A DNA stretch of 30,619 nt, from NCBI GenBank assembly GCA_910577555.1, contig CAJTLF010000018.1:1-30619 (forward strand), read 5' to 3'. Below are positions 14,419-22,238 of the stretch, piece by piece. The translations under genes were made by a program, and so were the position numbers. This DNA comes from an uncultured Christensenella sp. (GTDB lineage: Bacteria; Bacillota; Clostridia; Christensenellales; Borkfalkiaceae). How positions within the stretch are numbered: position 1 is the first letter of the stretch; each line of letters opens with the position of its first letter. Under the pieces are notes generated by a model. It saw only the letters and a program-made list of their open reading frames with translations. It was not told the DNA's origin and made no database searches.

Positions 14419-15249
14419 TCATTCGACGACGGACACGAGATTGCCTTTTACAACAACGAAATTTACCGTTTCGCCTTCGTTATAAAATTTTCGGGTGTAT
14501 GCGACGAACTCTTTGCCGTCGTAATCTATCGAAATTTTGTAATTTACGCTTTTGATTCTCGTCGTTAAATACCAGTAACCGTCTTCTTTGCCCGTAGAAC
14601 TTGACATAACGCAGAACTTGACTACTCCCCCGTAAAATACGTTTGAACCGTCCGCATTTATCTTTCCGCCGCTGTAAGACAACCTTTCCCTGCTCTTTAC
14701 GACTACGATAAAAACAATTAAAGGTACGACGAAAAGAATAAAACATACGATAGAGCCGATGAAAAGTTTCAAAAAACCGAATATAATGATTAAAGCAAAG
14801 TCTACAATTAAAAAACCGAAAAACAGCTTTGCGAAAAGTCTCTCTTTATCGCTTGAATAGTGATGCTTTCTTTCCGTATGCCGTTCGTGGTATTCATAGC
14901 TTTTAGCACGGCTTTCATAACCGTACGACGAATTGATTTCATTTATTTCTTCCAATTCTTCGGCTCTTTCGTTCGCTCCGAGAGAAGTTTCCCCGTTACC
15001 CGAACGGCTTTCTTTCGCGGCGGTTTCTTCATACGGATTATAACGGGATTTATCCGCTTTTTCCTTTCTCAGAATAATAAACCCGATGATTAAAAACAGG
15101 AACATACATACGGGCATACCGAGAAACAGAATATACTTAGCAACGGTTATCAGCGTTTCGTTATCGGTTATAATTCCGCCGAGCATAGTTGCCATTCCGA
15201 TAAAGAACGGAACGAGTAACAAAAAACTAAATTTACGAAAATTTTTCAT
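14419..15249 (-). CDS. Membrane protein of unknown function with four helices
   Basis: A 276-residue protein not matched to a known family. Two hydrophobic segments lie near 8-27 and 36-60, then a charged, low-complexity loop (about 62-132, rich in Glu, Ser, Tyr, Arg and His), two more helices (about 139-185), and a C-terminal soluble domain of about 85 residues with alternating beta-type sequence (GYWYLTTRIKSVNYKI, GEKEF-like turns) ending in VVKGNLVSVVE. The stop of the ABC exporter lies 6 nt upstream and there is no Shine-Dalgarno, so translation is probably coupled. This is the third gene of the ABC operon and a possible accessory protein, but no function can be assigned. Confidence 0.75.
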   Translation of the reverse strand: MKNFRKFSFLLLVPFFIGMATMLGGIITDNETLITVAKYILFLGMPVCMFLFLIIGFIILRKEKADKSRYNPYEETAAKESRSGNGETSLGANERAEELEEINEINSSYGYESRAKSYEYHERHTERKHHYSSDKERLFAKLFFGFLIVDFALIIIFGFLKLFIGSIVCFILFVVPLIVFIVVVKSRERLSYSGGKINADGSNVFYGGVVKFCVMSSSTGKEDGYWYLTTRIKSVNYKISIDYDGKEFVAYTRKFYNEGETVNFVVVKGNLVSVVE

Positions 15250-15255
15250 AACGGT

Positions 15256-17187
15256 TTAATCGAGTTCAAACGCTCCCGTATAAAGTTGATAATATTTGCC
15301 CTTCTGTTCGATAAGTTGTTCGTGGTCGCCCCGTTCGATTATTTCACCGTGTTCGAGAACCATTATCGCGTGGCTGTTGCGAACGGTCGAAAGTCTGTGG
15401 GCGATTACGAATACCGTTCTGCCTTCCATAAGTTTATCCATACCCTGCTCGATAAGTTTTTCCGTACGGGTGTCTATGGACGAAGTTGCTTCGTCGAGAA
15501 TGAGAACGGGGCATTCCGAAACCATGGCGCGGGCTATAGCTAAGAGCTGACGCTGACCTTGCGAAAGGTTTGCGCCGTCGCCCGTTATCATCGTATCGTA
15601 TTTTTCGGGCAAGTGCTTGATAAACGAGTGTGCGTTGGCGAGTTTGGCGGCTTTTTTGCACTCTTCGTCGGTTGCGTTAAGCCTGCCGTAGCGGATATTT
15701 TCCATAACCGTGCCCGTGAAAAGGTGGGTATCCTGCAAAACCACGCCCAGACTGCGGCGCAAATCGTCTTTATTGATGGACTTTATATCAAGTCCGTCGT
15801 AAGTTATCGACCCCGACTGAACGTCGTAAAACCTGTTTATAAGGTTGGTAATCGTAGTTTTTCCCGCGCCCGTAGAGCCTACGAACGCGATTTTCTGACC
15901 GGGCTTGGCGTAAAGCGAAATATTTTTCAAAACGGTTTTTTCTTCGTTATAACCGAACACGACGCTGTCGAAACGGATATCGCCCTTTAAGGGAACGAAT
16001 TCGTAACCGCCGTCAACGGGCTTTTTCCACGCCCATTTTCCCTGCTCGTATTCGCCGAAAGTGAGAGTTATATCCCCGCCCTTGTCTTCGGGCTTGGTAT
16101 CAACCATTGCGAATATGCGTTCCGCGCCGGCAAGAGCCATTACTATGGCGTTAAACTGTTGGGTGACCTGCTGTAACGGCATATTGAATTGTCGGGAAAA
16201 CGCAAGGAATGAAACGAGCATACCCGCGCAAGCACCGATAGACGCATTGCCGGTAGAAAGATAACCCGAAAGCAGTGCGGTCGGATTTCCCGTTACCATA
16301 ATAACGAACCCGATTACCGCCGCGATTACGTACTGCAAATAGCCGATATTGTTTGTTACGGGGCCGAGAACGAACGCGGACGAGTTTGCTTTACTGCTCG
16401 TTTCGTTCAGTTCGTCGTTGAGAGCCTTGAACCGCTCGCGCGCCTTTTGTTCGTGGCAGAAAACTTTTATAACCTTTTGCCCTTCCGTCATTTCTTCCAC
16501 GAAGCCGTTGAGCTTACCCATCGACTCCTGCTGTTTAAGGAAGTACTTTGCCGATTTGCCGCCTACGCTCTTTATTACGAGAACCATAACGGCAAGGAAG
16601 AACAGAATTACGAGCGTGAGCGTAAAGCTGTAAAACACCATGAGCGAGAATATGAAAATAATGGTAAGTCCCGAAGATATCAACTGCGGAATAGTCTGCG
16701 AAAGAAGCTGGCGCATGGTGTCGATATCGTTGGTATACAGGCTCATAAGGTCGCCGTGGGTGGTCGAATCGAAGTATTTAAGCGGCAAATTCTGCATTTT
16801 CGCAAACATTTCGTCGCGCATCTTCTTTAAAGTACCCTGAGCAACGTACATCATAATACGGTTGTACGCAAAAGACGAAAGACCGCCGACTACGTAAATG
16901 CACGCAATTATAATGATATTCTTGTAAACCACCCACATCTGCGGGGAGTCCTGCATAAGCTCGGTTATTATGGGAGCGAAGAAGGACGCGCCCAGCGAAG
17001 AAGTACCCGCAGAGAGCAGAACGAACAGCACTACGAAACACATCGCGACTTTATAGCGCGAAAAAGCGTAACCGAGCAGTCTTTTCATTGTTTTCATAGG
17101 AGTTTTCGCGCCCTTACCCTTCATATTTGGCACTGCGCCATGTCCTTTACCGCCCATGGGCTGAATTGCTTTAGTCTGATTACTCAT
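15256..17187 (-). CDS. ABC exporter half, canonical nucleotide site
   Basis: A 643-residue type IV ABC exporter subunit: about 50 hydrophilic N-terminal residues, a six-helix transmembrane domain (about 45-345) and an ATPase domain. Walker A GSTGAGKT, Q loop VVLQD, signature LSQGQ, Walker B LILDEATSSID with the catalytic Glu, and the switch His in IAHRLST are all present. It overlaps the upstream partner gene by 8 nt, with AGGGGGTG before its ATG. Such pairs form heterodimers (BmrCD, TM287/288, LmrCD) that export drugs, lipids or peptides. The substrate is unknown. Confidence 0.93.
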   Translation of the reverse strand: MSNQTKAIQPMGGKGHGAVPNMKGKGAKTPMKTMKRLLGYAFSRYKVAMCFVVLFVLLSAGTSSLGASFFAPIITELMQDSPQMWVVYKNIIIIACIYVVGGLSSFAYNRIMMYVAQGTLKKMRDEMFAKMQNLPLKYFDSTTHGDLMSLYTNDIDTMRQLLSQTIPQLISSGLTIIFIFSLMVFYSFTLTLVILFFLAVMVLVIKSVGGKSAKYFLKQQESMGKLNGFVEEMTEGQKVIKVFCHEQKARERFKALNDELNETSSKANSSAFVLGPVTNNIGYLQYVIAAVIGFVIMVTGNPTALLSGYLSTGNASIGACAGMLVSFLAFSRQFNMPLQQVTQQFNAIVMALAGAERIFAMVDTKPEDKGGDITLTFGEYEQGKWAWKKPVDGGYEFVPLKGDIRFDSVVFGYNEEKTVLKNISLYAKPGQKIAFVGSTGAGKTTITNLINRFYDVQSGSITYDGLDIKSINKDDLRRSLGVVLQDTHLFTGTVMENIRYGRLNATDEECKKAAKLANAHSFIKHLPEKYDTMITGDGANLSQGQRQLLAIARAMVSECPVLILDEATSSIDTRTEKLIEQGMDKLMEGRTVFVIAHRLSTVRNSHAIMVLEHGEIIERGDHEQLIEQKGKYYQLYTGAFELD

Positions 17188-19003
17188 TTATTTCACCCCC
17201 TAAGCCGTTATCCTGACCGCCCGACTGCGAAAAATAGATTTCTCGGTAAATGGCGTTATTTTTGAGAAGTTCTTCATGATTTCCTACGGCGGAGACCTTG
17301 CCGTCGTCGAGAACGATTATTTTATCCGCATCCTGAACGGACGCAATTCTTTGCGCTATTATAATTTTCGTCGTTTCGGGCGCGTGCTTTTTAAGGCTTT
17401 CGCGTATAACCGCGTCCGTCTTTGTGTCCACAGCCGAAGTAGAATCGTCGAAAATAATGACTTTGGGCTTTTTCAGAAGGGCGCGGGCAATACAAAGGCG
17501 TTGTTTCTGTCCGCCCGATACGTTTACGCCGCCCTGACCCAAATCGTATTCGTAACCGCCGGGGAGCGCGTCGATAAATTCTTCGGCGCACGCCTGACGC
17601 GCCGCGAGCCGCAGCTCTTCGTCGGTGGCGTTTTCGTCGCCCCATCTCAGATTTTCGGCAACAGTTCCAGAAAACAGCACGTTTTTCTGCAAAACCATAG
17701 CCACTTTATTGCGCAACGCTTCCATATCGTAGTCGCGCACGTCCACGCCGCCCACCTTTACGCTGCCCGAAGTTACGTCGTACAGTCTGGGAATGAGCGA
17801 AACGAGCGACGTCTTGCCCGAACCCGTCGCGCCGATTACGCCGACAGTTTCACCCGAATTAATTTTTAAATTTATGCCCGTAAGCACGCTCTCGTCCCCG
17901 TCTTCGTTGTCAGCCGACGGTAAAAGCAAGCCGTCCGCAGGGCGTTCGGCGTAGGCAAAATCAACGTTTTCAAACGAAACCGAACCGTCCGCAACCTCCG
18001 TAACGGCAGCTTGCGGCGCAGTGAGCGTGGGTTTTTCGTCCAGCACTTCGCAAATTCTTTCCATACTGCCGCGCGACAGGGAAATAAAGTTCAGGCACAT
18101 TGCAACCATAATCACGCCGGAAAGTATCTGCATTGCGTAAACGTTCAAGGTCTGCAAGTCCGCCGCGGTTACGTTGCCGGGGAGATTGCCCACCGACATA
18201 TTCGAACCGACGGTAAAAATAGTAATTACAGTAGCGTACATCACGACGCTTACCGCAGGCATAAGGAAAGTGAGAATTTTTTCGGCTTTTACGGAGTACT
18301 TGTAAACTTCCGCGGTAGCCGCGTTCATCTTCTTTATCTCCTGCTCTTCGCGCACGTAAGATTTAACCACGCGGATTGCGGTGAGATTTTCCTGCACGAC
18401 GGAGTTCAAATCGTCGTACTTTTTAAACATCATTTTAAAGTGCGGGATTACCCTGAACATACATACGAACACTATAAGCCCGAGAATTATCGCCCCGCCG
18501 ACGAAGATTACCGCCATGATAGGCTCTATAAGGCAGGTCATAACGATTGCGGAAACGAAAAGAATGGGCGCACGGACGAGCATTCTTATACACATCTGAT
18601 AAGCGTTCTGAACGTTGGCAACGTCCGTCGTAATGCGCGTGATAAGGCTTGCGGTGGAATATTTATCGATGTTTGCAAACGAGTATCTCTGGATATTGTC
18701 GTACATATCCTGCCTTAAATTGTGTGCGAAACCGCTTGCCGCGCGGGCGGAAAGCTTTGCTCCCCATACGCCGCAAATAAGAGCGAAAACTGCGCATAAT
18801 ACCATTAACGAAAAGTAAATAATCATATTCTGCACGTTCACGCTTTCGGTCAAGCCCTTTGAAAGGCTTTCGAGTTCGCCGATAATAAAGGTCATAAAAT
18901 AGGGAATAACGATTTCCATCGCCGCTTCCCCGACCATTAAAACAGGACAGAGAATAGACGGGGTTTTATATTCCCTGACGCTTTTAAGTAATTTCGTAAT
19001 CAT
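17180..19003 (-). CDS. ABC exporter half with degenerate nucleotide site
   Basis: A 607-residue type IV ABC exporter subunit with six membrane helices and one ATPase domain. Walker A GATGSGKT and signature VSGGQ are normal, but Walker B reads IIFDDSTSAVD, where the catalytic Glu is Asp, and the switch His is replaced by Gln (IIAQRIAS). This is the pattern of the non-catalytic half in heterodimeric exporters such as BmrC and TM287, and fits pairing with the canonical half encoded next. The N-terminus starts directly with the transmembrane region. GGAG lies 11 nt before the ATG. First gene of a three-gene operon with its own promoter. Confidence 0.93.
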   Translation of the reverse strand: MITKLLKSVREYKTPSILCPVLMVGEAAMEIVIPYFMTFIIGELESLSKGLTESVNVQNMIIYFSLMVLCAVFALICGVWGAKLSARAASGFAHNLRQDMYDNIQRYSFANIDKYSTASLITRITTDVANVQNAYQMCIRMLVRAPILFVSAIVMTCLIEPIMAVIFVGGAIILGLIVFVCMFRVIPHFKMMFKKYDDLNSVVQENLTAIRVVKSYVREEQEIKKMNAATAEVYKYSVKAEKILTFLMPAVSVVMYATVITIFTVGSNMSVGNLPGNVTAADLQTLNVYAMQILSGVIMVAMCLNFISLSRGSMERICEVLDEKPTLTAPQAAVTEVADGSVSFENVDFAYAERPADGLLLPSADNEDGDESVLTGINLKINSGETVGVIGATGSGKTSLVSLIPRLYDVTSGSVKVGGVDVRDYDMEALRNKVAMVLQKNVLFSGTVAENLRWGDENATDEELRLAARQACAEEFIDALPGGYEYDLGQGGVNVSGGQKQRLCIARALLKKPKVIIFDDSTSAVDTKTDAVIRESLKKHAPETTKIIIAQRIASVQDADKIIVLDDGKVSAVGNHEELLKNNAIYREIYFSQSGGQDNGLGGEINE

Positions 19004-19053
19004 TTATCGTTCTTGCTCCAAATCCGTTTTCGTTAAAAAATCAATACCTATCT

Positions 19054-19082
19054 ATTATAGATTTTATATTAAAAAAAGTAAA
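19054..19082 (-). promoter_or_regulatory. Promoter of the ABC exporter operon
   Basis: Minus-strand TTTACT (19082-19077), 17 nt, TATAAT (19059-19054); start expected about 43 nt before the ATG. Confidence 0.7.
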
Positions 19083-19227
19083 CGATTTTGTGAAGATTTA
19101 AACGAAAATCGGGTGAAATCCTGATAAAATTTATTACAGTATAATACAAAAATTTTGCATAAACTTATAAAAATTAAGAAATTTTTGTGAAATTTCCGAT
19201 TTTACATAATTATATAATAATATTTTG

Positions 19228-19256
19228 TTGATTTTCACAATGATTATATGTATAAT
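19228..19256 (+). promoter_or_regulatory. Promoter of the lipoprotein operon
   Basis: TTGATT (19228-19233), 17 nt, TATAAT (19251-19256); start expected near 19263, giving a leader of about 78 nt. Confidence 0.75.
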
Positions 19257-19340
19257 TAAAAGCGTAAATATAACCAAATGACGGGCGGATTCGTCCGTCG
19301 TTTTATACGATTAGACCAAACTGGTTAAAAGGAGCAGTAA

Positions 19341-22226
19341 ATGAAAAAATTTTTCAAACTGATTGCAACGACTCTGGCTTGCCTGATATCGGTAACGCTG
19401 ATTATCCCTATGACGGCATGCGTAGACCCCGCTGAAGGAAGCAACGTAATAAAAGTAGTTTCTCTCGGTGGCAGTCCGTTGGCGAGCGTAACCGTATCCC
19501 TTTACAGCGGTGACGACCACGTAGAAGACTACGTTACCGACGAAAACGGCGAAGTCAAGGTAAATCTTGACGGCGGCAAATTTTCCGCGCGCCTTTCCAA
19601 CCTGCCCGCAGGATATAAAGCTGAAAGCGGCTACGTTTTAAAGCCCAATCAGAGCAATACCATTTCGGTTGCGTCCGCAATTATAACGGACGAAGAAATT
19701 CCTGCGACCAAAACGTATAAGACGGGCGACGTAATTTACGATTTTACGATTGCAAAAGCGTTCCGTTACGACGACGACAAAAAAACTGTCGTTGAAGAAA
19801 GAGAAGTAAAGCTTTCAGAACTGTTCGAGAACGGCGGCGAAGAAAAGAAAGCTATTTTAATAAACTTCTTCTATGAAAGCTGCAACCCTTGCCAACTGGA
19901 AATGCCCCCCCTTACTTCGGCATACCGCGATTATAAGGATAAAATGGTAGTCGTATCGTTAGACCCTATCGACATTGAAGAATCCAAAGTTTTAAGCTTC
20001 GTTGCAAACGACACGTGGACCACTCCCTGGCATATGGCGCAGGACACCAACGCTTTGGTAGCGCGTTTCGCACCTATTAAAGGTTATCCCACCAACATAA
20101 TGATTGACCGTTACGGCGTCATCTGCGAAAAGGAAGAAGGTTCTAAAACCGAAAAGGAATACTGGACTAACTTATTTGAAAGATATACTAAAAAAGATTA
20201 TTCCCAGAGCATAGTTCAAGACGATACGGTACAAGTGGCCAAACCCAAAGACTACGGCGTTGCGTTCACGGATAATCCTAAGGAAATAAGCGACGCGATA
20301 AACCATACCGAGACGAATATAACCTTCTCCGCCGCAAATAACGAAAGCTACTGGCCCTGGAAGCTTTCCGACGACGGAAATTCGATTGTAAGCACGAACA
20401 CGGGCAGCACCGGCTTTACGAGAATGTCAGGAACTCAGGCGGTTATTTACCTTGAAGTTACTTTCCCCGAAAATACCGCTCTTGCATTCGATTACAAGCT
20501 TTCGGGCGAGAACAATAAAGACTATCTGCACGTTGCCGTAGACCCGCTGGGAACGCGCGGGCACCAATTACACGAAGATACGGGAGCCAAAGACTGGCGG
20601 ACGGGTTACGCATACGTATCGCTTGAAGCAGGCAAACACACGATAGCGTTCAGCTACACCAAAACTTCTGCGGACGACGTGAGCGCAACGCGCGGTATAG
20701 ACGACTCGGCTATGATAAGAAACCTGCGTTTCGTTTCCATAGATGAATTCGTTGCAAATTCAGAACCGATGAACGTTCCCTACTTCGCCGCGAGAAACCG
20801 TTCGAGAAACGGCTACGACATTTACGAAACTGTAGAAAAAGGCGAAGACGGATTCTACCGCGTAAGCAAATATGAAAGCTCTTCCGGTGAAAAGCCCATG
20901 CTGTATTGCAGCTATCAGGCAAACGTACCCTTCTTCTTCGAGCCTACTTACACCGCTTCAATCGCATCCGAGTACGTAGCGAAAAGCGATATGATTTTCA
21001 ACGGAAACGATTACACGAGCTTAATGAAAGCTTACAACACCTTCGCAGCGAAATCGCAAATAAAGGGACTCGTTCCCGTAACGGACGAACTTAAAGACCT
21101 TTTACAGGACATTTACGACGATACCTACGGAGCAAACACAAACCCCGACGGCTGGCTTCAGTTCTGCGCGTTCTTCGTACATTACGGCGACGGCGAAAGT
21201 TACGGCAACATAATAAAGGGCGTTGCGCCGTTCACTGCATACGACGCTAAGGAAACGACCGGCATAACCGACGTAAACGACCTTAACGAAGTTGAATTCA
21301 GCACGTTAATAATGCCGCGCGGCTACCTTTTCAAATTCGTTCCCAACAAAACGGGCGTTTACAACGTAAGCAGCGTAGACAGTCTCGACGACAAGGGTAA
21401 ACCCATAAAGGTAGGTAAAGACGCCGAAATTTACGACGGCGACGACCTTTACGGCTCTATTTCCTATCTGGAAGTTTCACCTATTAACGAATGCGGCAGC
21501 GATAATTTCTACAGAACGACCGACAGCAGCTCTTATATCAACGCAAACTTCCAGATGTACCAGTATATGGAAGCGGGACACGAATACTATATTTCCGTGG
21601 CGTTCAGTTCGGTTGATAACCTTGGATTTATTAATTTCAGAATAGATTACACCGACAAGCAGCATAAAGATTTCCTTACTACCGCTACCGCCGGCGTCTA
21701 TTACCCGAATCCCCAAAATCCCAACAATTACTTTGTCCCCACTTATATTACTCCCGTTTACGACGAACAGAACGACAGATATTATTACGATAACGATACC
21801 GTCGGAGATAAGCTTATCTACTGCGACTTTACAAGCTTATCGCGTATGTTCAACAATATACCCATCGAAAATATGATTGACCATAAGCTGAAACCCTTCG
21901 ACTTGTCGCTTGAAGATGAAAACGGAAAACCTATCGATTCGGTGACGATATACGGCGAGACCATAGAGTGCAAGGATTATACCGACACTATGAGAGCGTA
22001 TTGTGCACAGGCAAAAGCGAAAGACCCGAGCGACGAGCTGTACGGAATGTTGCCCGTAACCGCCCAATTGCGCAAAATACTGATGCTGAGCTATTATATT
22101 ACAGCCGGTTCCGACGCAAAATTCGACGAGCAGAACGCATGGCTTAAAGCCTGCTGGTATTATGATTATACCGACAAGACCAAGCCCATTCCCAACAACG
22201 TTTTATTCATGCGCAATTACGTTTAA
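19341..22226 (+). CDS. Surface lipoprotein with SpaA-like and TlpA thioredoxin domains
   Basis: A 961-residue lipoprotein: signal peptide with lipobox MTAC (lipidated Cys27); SpaA/carboxypeptidase-like beta domain (about 36-110); TlpA-type thioredoxin domain (about 128-275) with catalytic Cys181-Asn-Pro-Cys184 and the cis-proline in GYPTN (Pro250); a jelly-roll-like domain (about 320-465, with FDYKLSGENNKDYL and WRTGYAYVSLEAGKHTIAFSY); a PPC-like beta sandwich (about 650-770); and two copies of a module (about 518-617 and 823-943) marked by YC.., DYT..M+AY, PVT..L and WL..C. The TlpA domain predicts thiol-disulfide exchange at the cell surface. Domain calls beyond TlpA are by pattern. AAAGGAG precedes the ATG. 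First of four lipoprotein genes; a membrane polyferredoxin-TlpA gene lies at the far side of the cluster. Confidence 0.88.
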   Translation: MKKFFKLIATTLACLISVTLIIPMTACVDPAEGSNVIKVVSLGGSPLASVTVSLYSGDDHVEDYVTDENGEVKVNLDGGKFSARLSNLPAGYKAESGYVLKPNQSNTISVASAIITDEEIPATKTYKTGDVIYDFTIAKAFRYDDDKKTVVEEREVKLSELFENGGEEKKAILINFFYESCNPCQLEMPPLTSAYRDYKDKMVVVSLDPIDIEESKVLSFVANDTWTTPWHMAQDTNALVARFAPIKGYPTNIMIDRYGVICEKEEGSKTEKEYWTNLFERYTKKDYSQSIVQDDTVQVAKPKDYGVAFTDNPKEISDAINHTETNITFSAANNESYWPWKLSDDGNSIVSTNTGSTGFTRMSGTQAVIYLEVTFPENTALAFDYKLSGENNKDYLHVAVDPLGTRGHQLHEDTGAKDWRTGYAYVSLEAGKHTIAFSYTKTSADDVSATRGIDDSAMIRNLRFVSIDEFVANSEPMNVPYFAARNRSRNGYDIYETVEKGEDGFYRVSKYESSSGEKPMLYCSYQANVPFFFEPTYTASIASEYVAKSDMIFNGNDYTSLMKAYNTFAAKSQIKGLVPVTDELKDLLQDIYDDTYGANTNPDGWLQFCAFFVHYGDGESYGNIIKGVAPFTAYDAKETTGITDVNDLNEVEFSTLIMPRGYLFKFVPNKTGVYNVSSVDSLDDKGKPIKVGKDAEIYDGDDLYGSISYLEVSPINECGSDNFYRTTDSSSYINANFQMYQYMEAGHEYYISVAFSSVDNLGFINFRIDYTDKQHKDFLTTATAGVYYPNPQNPNNYFVPTYITPVYDEQNDRYYYDNDTVGDKLIYCDFTSLSRMFNNIPIENMIDHKLKPFDLSLEDENGKPIDSVTIYGETIECKDYTDTMRAYCAQAKAKDPSDELYGMLPVTAQLRKILMLSYYITAGSDAKFDEQNAWLKACWYYDYTDKTKPIPNNVLFMRNYV

Positions 22227-22238
22227 CGGAGAATTATT

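Larger units (their letters stand above)
19004..19340. other. AT-rich 337-nt divergent regulatory gap
   Basis: No gene is seen here. It holds the minus-strand promoter of the ABC operon, the plus-strand promoter of the lipoprotein operon, and between them about 145 nt of very AT-rich sequence with a further possible -10 (TATAAT at 19140-19145) lacking a clear -35. In the lipoprotein 5' leader, GGCGGA and TCCGTC (about 19283-19298) form a short stem around TTCG, followed by GTTTTATA: a weak terminator-like fold of unknown meaning. Confidence 0.6.

Noticed and set aside
18011..18718. A 235-codon plus-strand open frame
   Set aside because: Antisense to the ABC exporter half; composition (His- and Tyr-rich) is typical of a shadow frame and there is no ribosome site.
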